8,001 nt of DNA from Deltaproteobacteria bacterium (GCA_016875155.1 VGSD01000115.1:1-8001); one strand, 5' to 3'. Counted from the first letter of the stretch, positions 1 through 6,747 are shown. The notes: generated by a model not told the origin, from the letters alone. Numbers and translations are program-made.

Positions 1-144
1 TTCCCATCCCGTTATCATGCAAGATTTTTTATCCAAGATAAAGTACCTTTTACCCTTATTTCATGGTATCTTAAAGGTGTTTAGGGGCATAATTTTACCC
101 ACTCACTTACGCGATGATCCAATATTTCAAAGAGGTTTGGCGGT

Positions 145-840
145 TTGGCTGCTCTCCATCAAGTCGATTTCGAAATCCATGTCGATGAGATTGTGGGATT
201 AATCGGCCCGAATGGAGCGGGAAAGACTACGCTATTCAATATTATCAGTGGGATGTATTCTCCCAACTCAGGACAAATCTTTTTTGAGGGGGATGACATT
301 ACAGGGCTCAAACCCCATCAGATTTGTCGCAGGGGATTGACCCGGACCTTTCAGATCGTTCGACCGTTCCTCGACATGACCGTTTTAGAAAACGTGAGGG
401 TCGGCTTCCTCTTCGGCGGAGAGAGAATAAAATCCATGGCCAAGGCTGAAAAGGAGGCCCACCGTATTATTGAATTCGTGGGACTTCAAGGGAAAATGCA
501 TCTCCCTGCCCAGAACCTGACCATCGCTGACCGGAAACGCCTGGAGGTCGCAAGAGCCCTTGCAACCAAACCGAGGGTACTCCTGCTTGACGAAGTTTTG
601 GCGGGATTAACCCCTGCTGAGATTTCACAGGCCATGGTCCTCATCGAAGCCATCCGGGAAGAGCTCAACATCACCCTCTTCATGGTGGAACATGTGATGA
701 AGGCGATCATCGGTCTTTCCCATCGGATCATCGTCCTCCATTACGGAGAAAAGATTGCAGAAGGAACAGCGGGAGAGGTTGCCAAGGATCCCAAGGTCAT
801 CGAAGCCTATTTCGGAAAAGAGAGTCATATGCTACCATGA
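145..840 (+). CDS. livG: Branched-chain amino-acid ABC transporter ATP-binding protein LivG (5' end uncertain)
   Basis: This is one of the two cytoplasmic ATPases of a LivFGHMK-type importer for branched-chain or other hydrophobic amino acids. Counting from TTG 145, the sequence shows Walker A GPNGAGKTT (residues 21-29), a Q-loop TFQ (Gln70), an ABC signature of the LivG variant type LTIADRKRLEVARAL (125-139), Walker B VLLLDEVLAGL (145-155) and the H-loop VEH (His183). The C-terminal tail resembles the usual LivG end. The TTG has an AAAGAGG at 129-135 with 9 bases spacing. However, the same frame upstream reads SNISKRFGG, the normal LivG beginning with the A-loop aromatic residue, and then meets TGA at 115-117. 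The real start is therefore either a rare codon (ATT 124) or lies across a frameshift. The gene overlaps livF by ATGA. Identity as a Liv-type ATPase is near certain; the substrate is inferred from the family. Confidence 0.92.
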   Translation: MAALHQVDFEIHVDEIVGLIGPNGAGKTTLFNIISGMYSPNSGQIFFEGDDITGLKPHQICRRGLTRTFQIVRPFLDMTVLENVRVGFLFGGERIKSMAKAEKEAHRIIEFVGLQGKMHLPAQNLTIADRKRLEVARALATKPRVLLLDEVLAGLTPAEISQAMVLIEAIREELNITLFMVEHVMKAIIGLSHRIIVLHYGEKIAEGTAGEVAKDPKVIEAYFGKESHMLP

Positions 841-1559
841 AATCAGAAGGAATTTTGCTTCAGGCTCACTCCATATCGGTCTTCCATGAAGAAGTCCAGG
901 CCCTCTGGGATATTACCTTTGGGGTACAGAGTGGATCGATTACGGCTTTGGTAGGGTCAAATGGCGCAGGTAAAACGACTTTGCTCTCAACCATCGCCGG
1001 CCTCTTGTCTCCCGAGGAAGGAGATCTCTTTTTTAAAGAGATAAATTTAAAGGACCACGAACCTTACCAACGCGTTGAGCTGGGAATCTCTTTGATCCCT
1101 GAAGGAAGACATCTCTTCCCTTTTCTCACTGTCCAGGAAAATCTGGAGATCGGGGCTTATACCAAGAGGTCAAGATTTAGAATTTCAGAAACCGTTCATT
1201 GGATTTACGAACTCTTCCCAAGACTTTTCGAGAGAAGAAGACAGATGGCTGGAACCCTCTCCGGAGGAGAACAGCAGATGCTGGCGATCGGTCGTGGTTT
1301 AATGTCTCGGCCTGAACTGCTCATGCTGGATGAGCCCTCATTGGGCCTGGCACCACTCTTCGTCCTCAAAATATTTGAGTTGATTCAAGAGATCAATCAG
1401 AAGGGATTAACGATCCTGCTCGTTGAGCAAAATGTCCAGACCACCCTGAGGATTGCAAAATGGGCTTATGTGCTGGAGACAGGCAAAACTGTTTTGCAAG
1501 GTCAGGGCTCAAAATTGCTCATTGATGACTATGTTAAGAAAGCTTATTTGGGCATTTAA
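837..1559 (+). CDS. livF: Branched-chain amino-acid ABC transporter ATP-binding protein LivF
   Basis: This is the second cytoplasmic ATPase of the Liv-type importer and would pair with LivG under the membrane permeases. Its 240 residues are the normal LivF length. Visible motifs are Walker A GSNGAGKTT (40-48), the LivF-typical IPEGRHLFPFLTVQENL stretch (87-103), signature LSGGEQQ (141-147), Walker B LLMLDEPSLGLAP (161-173) and the H-loop position as VEQN (196-199). Gln in place of His there is usual for LivF, so it is not a defect. The ATG overlaps the livG stop as ATGA, which indicates translational coupling and a shared transcript. The next gene follows after 17 bases. Family assignment is secure; the transported amino acid cannot be read from the ATPase. 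Confidence 0.95.
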   Translation: MKSEGILLQAHSISVFHEEVQALWDITFGVQSGSITALVGSNGAGKTTLLSTIAGLLSPEEGDLFFKEINLKDHEPYQRVELGISLIPEGRHLFPFLTVQENLEIGAYTKRSRFRISETVHWIYELFPRLFERRRQMAGTLSGGEQQMLAIGRGLMSRPELLMLDEPSLGLAPLFVLKIFELIQEINQKGLTILLVEQNVQTTLRIAKWAYVLETGKTVLQGQGSKLLIDDYVKKAYLGI

Positions 1560-1561
1560 CC

Positions 1562-1570
1562 AGAAAGGAG
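1562..1570 (+). promoter_or_regulatory. Strong Shine-Dalgarno site of the binding-protein gene
   Basis: AGAAAGGAG sits 6 bases before ATG 1577. It is the best ribosome binding site in the operon, which fits the need for more binding protein than ATPase. It also fixes the start of this CDS. Confidence 0.8.
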
Positions 1571-1576
1571 TATTTT

Positions 1577-2791
1577 ATGAAAAAGTTAAATTGGATCCAA
1601 ATTCTTGTTCTTTTTATTCTTCTCGTTGGACTTCCCACCGTTTCATTTTCCCAGAAAGGTGCCACAAAAGACAAAATTCGGATTGGATTCTCGATGGCAC
1701 TGACCGGTATCTACGCTCCGGGGGCGGAAAGTCAAATGAACTCTTACCTTCTCTGGAGTGAGGAAGTAAATAAGAAGGGCGGTATTTTCGTCAAGAGCCT
1801 CAATAAAAAGCTTCCCGTGGAACTGGTCTACTACGACGATCAGAGTCTTCCTGATGTGGCGGTGAGGATCTATGAGAAATTGATCACTCAGGATAAAGTC
1901 GATCTCATCATGACCCCATGGGGGACGACGATCCATTTCGCTATTGCTCCCTTATCCGAAAAATATGAAATCCCTCTGATCGGAACCACTGCAGCCTCTG
2001 TAAAATTGAGAGAGCTTAAAGGATCCTACTTTTGGTTTATTACGGCCTGTATACCTGATCGTCAGATGAAGGCTTTTGTGGAAATGTTAAAGGCTCAAAA
2101 AGGCCAGATCAAAACGGTTGCCATTGTTTACCTCCAGGAGCTATTTCCGAGAGAGAATCTCCAATTCCTCGAACCCGCCCTGAGGGAGGCGAATATACAA
2201 ATCTTATTGAAGAAAGACTATCCTATGGGAGTGAAGGATCTGACTTCTCTCCTCACCGAAGTGAAAAGCAAGAATCCGGATGGGTTAATCGCATTGACCT
2301 ATCCAGCCGACTCCTTCTTGATGACCGCTCAGGCCAAGGAGGTGGGGGTTAAACCAAAGCTCATGATGGAACTGGTTGGTCCTGCTATCATCGGATTCCA
2401 TGAAAAATTTGGGCCGGCCACAGAAGGTTTGATTACTCAGGGCCATTGGAGCCCCAAAGGAAAATGGCTTGGAGCCAAAGAATTTCTTGAGAATTATCAG
2501 GCCCGATGGAAGAAAAAGCCTGACTATCTGGACTCTACTCTTGCCTATATCGGCTGCCAGATTTTGGAGCAGGCCATTGAGAAAGCAGGAGGTTTGGACC
2601 GGAAGAAATTAAGAGACATCATCGCTGCTCATGAATTCAGCACCATTAACGGACCAATCAAGTTTACAGGTCTTGAAAACTTAAAGACTCCGAGTATGTG
2701 GCTTCAATGGCAGAAGGGAGAGTTAGAAATCGTCTGGCCTCCTGAGATGGCCACCGCAAAGCTTCTATTCCCAAAGCCAAATTGGCCATAG
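1577..2791 (+). CDS. Periplasmic substrate-binding protein of the Liv-type ABC transporter
   Basis: This 404-residue protein captures the solute in the periplasm and hands it to the permease. It begins with a Sec signal peptide: MKK, a hydrophobic core at about 7-20, and a likely cut after Ser25 (SFS|Q). There is no lipobox, so it should be soluble. The mature part begins KIRIGFSMALTGIYAPGAE, the classic first strand of the Peripla_BP_6 (LivJ/LivK-like) fold. It continues with a TPWGTT segment (113-118) and IPLIGTTAAS (132-141), which in this family contribute backbone and hydroxyl contacts to the amino-acid head group. An AGAAAGGAG ribosome site at 1562-1570 precedes the ATG by 6 bases. The gene follows livF by 17 bases, so it is in the same operon. 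The ligand is not determined; family members also bind amides, urea or aromatic compounds. Confidence 0.94.
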   Translation: MKKLNWIQILVLFILLVGLPTVSFSQKGATKDKIRIGFSMALTGIYAPGAESQMNSYLLWSEEVNKKGGIFVKSLNKKLPVELVYYDDQSLPDVAVRIYEKLITQDKVDLIMTPWGTTIHFAIAPLSEKYEIPLIGTTAASVKLRELKGSYFWFITACIPDRQMKAFVEMLKAQKGQIKTVAIVYLQELFPRENLQFLEPALREANIQILLKKDYPMGVKDLTSLLTEVKSKNPDGLIALTYPADSFLMTAQAKEVGVKPKLMMELVGPAIIGFHEKFGPATEGLITQGHWSPKGKWLGAKEFLENYQARWKKKPDYLDSTLAYIGCQILEQAIEKAGGLDRKKLRDIIAAHEFSTINGPIKFTGLENLKTPSMWLQWQKGELEIVWPPEMATAKLLFPKPNWP

Positions 2792-2800
2792 GCTTATAGC

Positions 2801-2838
2801 TTTGTCCTGTTCTGCTCAAGGAAGCAGGACAGGACAAA
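2801..2838 (+). repeat. Hairpin between the binding-protein gene and the small cysteine-rich gene
   Basis: TTTGTCCTGTTCTGC (2801-2815) pairs with GCAGGACAGGACAAA (2824-2838) with one G-T wobble. A further T-A pair closes a 6-base loop. No T-run follows (the next bases are AACCTCC), so it is not a canonical intrinsic terminator. It may be a Rho-assisted end, a transcript-stabilising 3' hairpin, or a weak partial terminator before the gene at 2865. It begins 10 bases after the binding-protein stop. Confidence 0.6.
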
Positions 2839-2864
2839 ACCTCCAATCTTAGATAATTATTCCT

Positions 2865-3050
2865 ATGGCTAAACTTAAGATGATCTGTCCCTATTCTCAT
2901 CAACTCTGCAAGGAGTGCTCTATCTTTAGAGGCAGGCATTACTATCTCTGTTTCTGCAAAAATTACCGAGGTTATTTAGGAGAAGAAACCAAGGAAAAGA
3001 TCCTCGCGAAAAAAGTCCTACCCCAAGCGAAAGACTCTTCAGAAGATTGA
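2865..3050 (+). CDS. Small cysteine-rich protein, unknown function
   Basis: This 61-residue cytoplasmic protein has no signal peptide. Its first half is dense in metal-ligand candidates: Cys8 (in CPY), His12, Cys15, Cys18, His25, Cys29 and Cys31, arranged C-x6-C-x2-C-x10-C-x-C around an RGRHYYLC core (22-29). The last 20 residues are charged and probably disordered. The layout suggests a small zinc-ribbon-like or Fe-S knuckle. I recall similar short proteins in deltaproteobacteria but know no function for them. It lies 73 bases after the binding-protein gene on the same strand, behind a hairpin, so it may be read through from the liv operon. The ribosome site before ATG 2865 is poor; ATG 2880 (MICPYS) is an alternative start that keeps every cysteine. 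Conservation of the motif, not length, argues that it is real. Confidence 0.62.
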   Translation: MAKLKMICPYSHQLCKECSIFRGRHYYLCFCKNYRGYLGEETKEKILAKKVLPQAKDSSED

Positions 3051-3144
3051 ATATTACAGAATTCTCTTTTTTAGACCAAAGTTCCTACCTTAGAAAAGCA
3101 GTAACCTACTGATACGAATTGATTTTTTCATTAATTTGACTTTC

Positions 3145-3159
3145 ATTTACATGGCTACA
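3145..3159 (+). repeat. Left copy of a 15-bp direct repeat bracketing the transposase
   Basis: ATTTACATGGCTACA matches 4908-4922 at 14 of 15 positions in the same orientation. It includes the transposase stop codon (TAG read on the - strand at 3157-3155). Confidence 0.6.
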
Positions 3160-4858
3160 GGCCAAGGAGTTGAAAGGTGCATTTTTGAAGAGGGCTTATT
3201 TCAGTTAGCTGAGAGAAAGCAGATCCCTTGGAATCGAATTTGATTCGGCAGCGGTTCCGACAACGAGTCCCCAACTCTTCTAAGAGCGTACCAAAACTCT
3301 GAACGACAAACCCTTCCGATGTGAGTTTCTGCCCTCTCTTCTTTTTTGCTGAGACAGATGGTTTAGTAGGCTTGACCGGGTCCCGCCTCTTTCGATTCTC
3401 ATCAAGTTCTTCATCGTCAAACAAGAGGGGAGTCAAAACCTTTCTCATGTGCCACTCCACATAATAGGCCAACATACAGATGAAGAGGTGAGCTCGAACC
3501 TGGTCCTCCGTATGGTGCCAGATGGGACGAATTAACAGATCGATTCCCTTCAAGCTCCTGAAAGCTCGCTCCACTTGCGTGAGATTCTTATAAGAACGAA
3601 CCGTATCCTCTGCCGATAGTCGTTCAGTCGGTTCACTGGTGCGGATGACATAAATACCATCCAAAGCCGCCTCTTGCTCAATCTTCACCTCGTTGCGCTC
3701 ATAGGAAAACACCCCTTCCCCAATCGTCACCCTAAAGTGTTTACCCATTTTGTAGCGATCAATGACCTTGCCCACCTTCTTGTCAATCTCCTCTTTCTTA
3801 AACGGGGTCTGGGTCCGACGTGATACCTCTTTGGCAATCCTCTTCAACTCCTTCTCTTTCGCATCTAACAACTCCTTCCGCTTCCGTTGCCTCTGGTCCG
3901 CAAGAAGAGGATTATAACAAACCACTAACCGCTCGGAAGGAAAATCGACACAATGAATCTCCACAAGGTCCTTCCGATCAAACAAAGACATCTGGAGAAC
4001 TCCCCCCCTTACTAAGTCCCGAATCGCCTGGGACCGTAAAGTCGAAATCCATCCCAGCTCCGGATATGCCCGAAGCTTCTCAATCTGTGTTTGGGTCAAC
4101 ATCCCCCGTTCTCCCACCAACACCAAACGCTCCAACCCAAATCGCTCCCGTAGTTTCTGTGCTTGCTCCGACACCGTGCTCGGATCTCCCGTATCTCCCG
4201 GATAAGCTCCCACCGCCACAGGCCGTCCACCTCCATCGGTCATCAGCCCATACACAATGATCGGTCGCCCCTTCTTCCCATCCCGATCATGACCGTAACG
4301 GGCCAGGGGACAACACCTCCCTTCATAGTAACTACTGGTCACATCGTAAAAAACAAAACATCCCTCTGAAAGATGCCGAGCCGCCAGTTTCTTCTCTATC
4401 CGATCCTGTCGGGCCAACAACCAATCCATCGCCTCATACAAATCATCCTCATCGGCATCAACCACCCCTAACTCTTCCGCCAGCGTCGTTGTATGCCACA
4501 ACCGGGTCGTCGCCAGCTTCGAACAGGGATGAAGCACCCGCTCCACAATCATCGCCACCACCAGATCCCGCTCCCGGCTGCGCCTCGACGCAATCAGATC
4601 ATCCAACCCCAACTTCTTGATCGTCCCTAAAACGGCTTCCACATGACCATGCGGAATCGATTGCTCAATGATGAAAGCCTCTTTCCCCGCCATCATGGGC
4701 TCGTCCTTGAGAAGACAACGAAGGGCCTCCACTTTCTCGGAAGGCCATTGACTGAGATTGACGATGGTTCGTTTACGAATCTTCTTGCCTTCCCGCCAGG
4801 CTTCACGGAGCAGGATGGCAGCGGGAGAGTTGCGGTTGGGAATGCTTTCGATATACAT
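3155..4858 (-). CDS. IS1634-family transposase, full length, with an altered acidic residue
   Basis: This 567-residue DDE-type (IS4-like fold) transposase would cut and join the ends of its insertion sequence. The N-terminus MYIESIPNRNSPAAILLREA and the end PLQKCTFQLLGL match the usual start and finish of this family, so the ORF is complete, with no frameshift. The catalytic core shows Asp172 in FYDVTSSYYEG, position 250 in LVGERGMLT, and Glu430 in NLTQVERAFRSLKG, the last within the usual Y-x-n-x2-E signature region. Family members I recall have LVGDRGM at the second site; here the codon is GAA, giving Glu250. The AYYVEWHMRKVLTPLLFDD segment after the Glu motif is also typical. No Shine-Dalgarno precedes the ATG, which sits in a perfect 10-bp inverted repeat. 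Translation may therefore be kept low; whether the enzyme is active is open. Confidence 0.95.
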   Translation of the reverse strand: MYIESIPNRNSPAAILLREAWREGKKIRKRTIVNLSQWPSEKVEALRCLLKDEPMMAGKEAFIIEQSIPHGHVEAVLGTIKKLGLDDLIASRRSRERDLVVAMIVERVLHPCSKLATTRLWHTTTLAEELGVVDADEDDLYEAMDWLLARQDRIEKKLAARHLSEGCFVFYDVTSSYYEGRCCPLARYGHDRDGKKGRPIIVYGLMTDGGGRPVAVGAYPGDTGDPSTVSEQAQKLRERFGLERLVLVGERGMLTQTQIEKLRAYPELGWISTLRSQAIRDLVRGGVLQMSLFDRKDLVEIHCVDFPSERLVVCYNPLLADQRQRKRKELLDAKEKELKRIAKEVSRRTQTPFKKEEIDKKVGKVIDRYKMGKHFRVTIGEGVFSYERNEVKIEQEAALDGIYVIRTSEPTERLSAEDTVRSYKNLTQVERAFRSLKGIDLLIRPIWHHTEDQVRAHLFICMLAYYVEWHMRKVLTPLLFDDEELDENRKRRDPVKPTKPSVSAKKKRGQKLTSEGFVVQSFGTLLEELGTRCRNRCRIKFDSKGSAFSQLTEISPLQKCTFQLLGL

Positions 4859-4873
4859 GGAAACATGTATATC
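4850..4873 (-). promoter_or_regulatory. Perfect inverted repeat enclosing the transposase start codon
   Basis: GATATACATG (4850-4859) and CATGTATATC (4864-4873) are perfect reverse complements separated by GAAA. In the - strand transcript the initiating AUG (4858-4856) lies within the downstream arm of a 10-bp stem. A second, out-of-frame AUG lies in the upstream arm (4866-4864). Such a hairpin would hide the start from ribosomes; as DNA it could also be a dimer-protein operator. Both readings are inference. Confidence 0.65.
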
Positions 4874-4907
4874 ACATTTAATATTATTTATAAAGATATA
4901 TATTAAT
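4874..4907 (-). promoter_or_regulatory. AT-rich leader, likely promoter region of the transposase
   Basis: Apart from two bases this stretch is almost pure A/T. On the - strand it contains TATAAA (4892-4887), a plausible -10 hexamer about 30 bases before the start codon. No convincing -35 hexamer is seen at the expected distance, so the call is weak. Confidence 0.3.
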
Positions 4908-4922
4908 ATTTACATGGGTACA
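4908..4922 (+). repeat. Right copy of the 15-bp direct repeat bracketing the transposase
   Basis: ATTTACATGGGTACA differs from the left copy by one base (G for C at the eleventh position). It lies about 50 bases upstream of the transposase start, at the edge of the AT-rich upstream region. Confidence 0.6.
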
Positions 4923-4935
4923 TTTTGAAACAGAC

Positions 4936-4972
4936 AAAAAAGGCTATCCCATAAACATCTCAATAGGATAGC
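4936..4972 (-). terminator. Intrinsic terminator downstream of mltD
   Basis: Read on the - strand, GCTATCCTAT (4972-4963) pairs with ATGGGATAGC (4952-4943) through one G-T wobble, around a 10-base loop. It is followed by CTTTTTT (4942-4936). This is a textbook Rho-independent terminator 107 bases after the mltD stop. It also shields mltD transcripts from reading through into the transposase. Confidence 0.85.
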
Positions 4973-5078
4973 TTCGATCAAACGCCTCTTTTCAAGGGGA
5001 ACTCTGGTTTAAATCACAGTATGTTTCTCTCGTTAAAAAAAGTTGGTGGGGTCTGTGATAGGAGGGGTCGTGACAGGA

Positions 5079-6584
5079 TCAGGATCTGGGATCTTTCACC
5101 CTCAGCTTCAGTCTGTCAGAGGGATAGATTCGGTCGTTTCCGTCGAGATTGTTCCAGAGTTTGATTTCTGAAATACTGACATTATATTGATTGGCGATCT
5201 TGTAGAGGGAATCGCCTGATTTAACCACATGGATGATCTCCCGTGATATTGAAGAGTTGGTTTTTTCTCCGTAAGGTTTCGATGCCAGGGGGCCAGGTTT
5301 GGTCTCCGTTTCCTTCGGGATAGGGATGAGGAGGTTTGACCCCACTGACAAACGGCTTTTCTTTCCCAGACCGTTGAGCCCCAGAATCGGTTCCAATTCG
5401 ACGCGGTAAAGCCGTGCAATCTGCTGGGGAGTCTCTCCCTTCTTTACGATGTGAATTTTAAATAATCCTGTTCTTTCCGGCCGCAGGGATTCAAAATTTT
5501 TCCTGAAAAGATCGCTCTTTCCAAAAGGAATTTTGATCTCATATTCGGGAGCATCCGGGGGAGTACACCATCTCCGCAATTCGGGGTTGAGGTCTTTCAG
5601 CTCCTCTACAGTGATCTCACAGGCCCTTGCAATGAGCCGTAGGTCAATGGCAGGGGGAACCATAACTTTATCATAACGGAGGGGTTCTTGGTATTCGATG
5701 CCAGTGAACCCGTATTTTTCAGGGTCCTTGGCGATGAGGGCAGCTGCGATCATTTGAGGAACATAATGTTTGGTCTCTTTTTTCAGATAACGATGTTTGG
5801 TCAGTTCCCAGAAGTCCTCTGTTCTGTAACGTTTCATTCCATTGGCGATTTTGTTCTCGCCGGCATTGTAACCGGCTGCAGCCAGATACCAGCATTCAAA
5901 CATATCGTAAAGGTCCTTAAGATATCCAGCCGCCGCAATGGTTGACTTCTCCGGATCTCTCCTCTCATCCACCCACCAGTTCGACTTGAGGCCATATCTT
6001 TTCCCCGTGGGGGAGATAAACTGCCAGACCCCCATGGCCTTGGCCCTTGAATAGGCGTAGGGGTTAAAGCCACTCTCGATCATCGCAAGATAGACCAGGT
6101 CTTCGGGAAGGCCCTTTTCTTTTAAAACCTCTCTCATGAAAGGGATATATTTTTCCGACCGGGCAAGCCAGTTCGAAAAATGGTTTCGAATTGTGGTTTG
6201 AAAATATCGGACAAAATGTTCTACCTTTTCATTGATGACGATAGGGATATCAAACTCTTTCTTCCTTCCGTTCGAGTCCCCGGAGAGGATGATAAGATTG
6301 AAATCATCGCATGATTCATCGCTGATGGGGAGATTCAAACTTCTCATGGTCAGTTGATTTTCAGAAACCGAAACAGGAAGCGGCGTGGAGACAGGATGAT
6401 CGTTGTGGGGTGAAACCGCTTGGTCAGGAAAGAGTTTTTCAAGTTCCGACTGGGTGAAGAGGGAAGGTTCTACCACATTCTTGGATGGGGCATCAAAATC
6501 ATTCTTTGAAGAAACGGAATGAATACCGGGGAGGCACGCAGAGGAGAGAAATAAGATCAACCCTACACCAAGAATCTTGTACAT
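5079..6584 (-). CDS. mltD: MltD-like membrane-bound lytic murein transglycosylase with LysM repeats
   Basis: This 501-residue enzyme would cleave the MurNAc-GlcNAc bond of peptidoglycan to give anhydro-muropeptides, acting in the periplasm. The N-terminus has a hydrophobic signal followed by LSSAC, a probable lipobox with Cys17 lipidated; Ser at -3 makes it slightly atypical. About 120 linker residues follow. The SLT domain (about 145-270) has the catalytic Glu170 in LAMIESGFNPYAYS, then AKAMGVWQFISPTGKRYGL (181-199) and AAAGYNAGENKI (235-246), all hallmarks of family 1D. The C-terminus carries two clear LysM domains (about 377-421 and 451-496) and a LysM-like stretch (about 308-353), which bind glycan chains. 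The order signal-SLT-LysM is that of MltD. A purine-rich GGAAGGGA lies upstream of ATG 6584. It is read alone toward the terminator at 4936-4972. Confidence 0.94.
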   Translation of the reverse strand: MYKILGVGLILFLSSACLPGIHSVSSKNDFDAPSKNVVEPSLFTQSELEKLFPDQAVSPHNDHPVSTPLPVSVSENQLTMRSLNLPISDESCDDFNLIILSGDSNGRKKEFDIPIVINEKVEHFVRYFQTTIRNHFSNWLARSEKYIPFMREVLKEKGLPEDLVYLAMIESGFNPYAYSRAKAMGVWQFISPTGKRYGLKSNWWVDERRDPEKSTIAAAGYLKDLYDMFECWYLAAAGYNAGENKIANGMKRYRTEDFWELTKHRYLKKETKHYVPQMIAAALIAKDPEKYGFTGIEYQEPLRYDKVMVPPAIDLRLIARACEITVEELKDLNPELRRWCTPPDAPEYEIKIPFGKSDLFRKNFESLRPERTGLFKIHIVKKGETPQQIARLYRVELEPILGLNGLGKKSRLSVGSNLLIPIPKETETKPGPLASKPYGEKTNSSISREIIHVVKSGDSLYKIANQYNVSISEIKLWNNLDGNDRIYPSDRLKLRVKDPRS

Positions 6585-6592
6585 GATTGAAA

Positions 6593-6601
6593 TCCCTTCC
6601 T
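6593..6601 (-). promoter_or_regulatory. Shine-Dalgarno site of mltD
   Basis: The - strand reads AGGAAGGGA, with its 3' end 8 bases before ATG 6584. It supports this start. Confidence 0.65.
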
Positions 6602-6620
6602 GACAACTCAGAAGATCTTC

Positions 6621-6747
6621 ACCCCGTTAGAAAGCCCCGTTGCTTGCAGCGGGGATGAGTCCATCACCTTATTAGCGAACACGGGGTTTAATACCCGAGT
6701 GAGCCTTCCCGTTAGTAGGGCGAAGCTCTTCTAACGGGGTTCACTCG
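6621..6747 (-). repeat. Palindromic structured element upstream of mltD (REP/MITE-like or RNA leader)
   Basis: The outer arms ACCCCGTTAGAA (6621-6632) and TTCTAACGGGGT (6729-6740) are a perfect 12-bp inverted repeat. Inside lie CCCCGTTG-CTTG-CAGCGGGG (6635-6654, 8-bp stem with one wobble), GGGT-TTAAT-ACCC (6684-6696) and CCCGTTAG (6708-6715). The last pairs perfectly with CTAACGGG (6731-6738) and is capped by AGGGC-GAA-GCTCT (6717-6729, one wobble). A further arm CGAGTGAGCC (6696-6705) can pair with GGTTCACTCG (6738-6747) with one wobble. Several pairings are mutually exclusive. No ORF is encoded. It could be a dispersed extragenic palindrome, a non-autonomous element with 12-bp ends, or a folded 5' leader of mltD. 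There is no T-run on either side to make it a terminator. Confidence 0.6.

Larger units (their letters stand above)
3145..4922 (-). mobile_element. IS1634-type insertion sequence (ends approximate)
   Basis: This is a single-ORF insertion sequence identified by its transposase. It lies in the intergenic space between the + strand small gene (ends 3050) and the - strand mltD (ends 5079) and disrupts no recognisable gene. The extent given is bounded by a near-perfect direct repeat, ATTTACATGGCTACA at 3145-3159 and ATTTACATGGGTACA at 4908-4922. The left copy overlaps the transposase stop codon, so these need not be the true ends. I compared 3050-3175 with the reverse complement of 4873-5060 by eye and found no convincing terminal inverted repeat. 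The real element may extend some tens of bases further on the left. Confidence 0.75.

Noticed and set aside
17..202. Possible small + strand gene at the left edge
   Set aside because: Its second half is the livG region in another frame and it has no ribosome site. Its middle may hold the displaced livG N-terminus, which I report as a finding and not as a gene.
2801..2838. Intrinsic terminator of the liv operon
   Set aside because: The stem is good but no T-run follows on the + strand, so I list it only as a hairpin.
3050..3110. Left terminal inverted repeat matching the right end of the insertion sequence
   Set aside because: The best by-eye matches (CTTTTTT, and CAAA.T..TACC with gaps) are too short and gapped to separate from chance in AT-rich DNA.
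3820..4260. Long + strand reading frame inside the transposase gene
   Set aside because: It is antisense to a well-conserved transposase core. Its Pro/Ser/Thr-rich composition is what the complement of this coding sequence would give, and it has no recognisable motif.
3160..4907. Insertion sequence with the 15-bp repeats as an exact target duplication
   Set aside because: The sequences just inside the repeats (GGCCAAGG on the left, ATTAATAT reading inward on the right) do not match each other, and the element would lose its own stop codon.
6621..6740. CRISPR array or tandem repeat array upstream of mltD
   Set aside because: The repeated units are short, inverted and unevenly spaced, with no regular repeat-spacer pattern and no cas genes.
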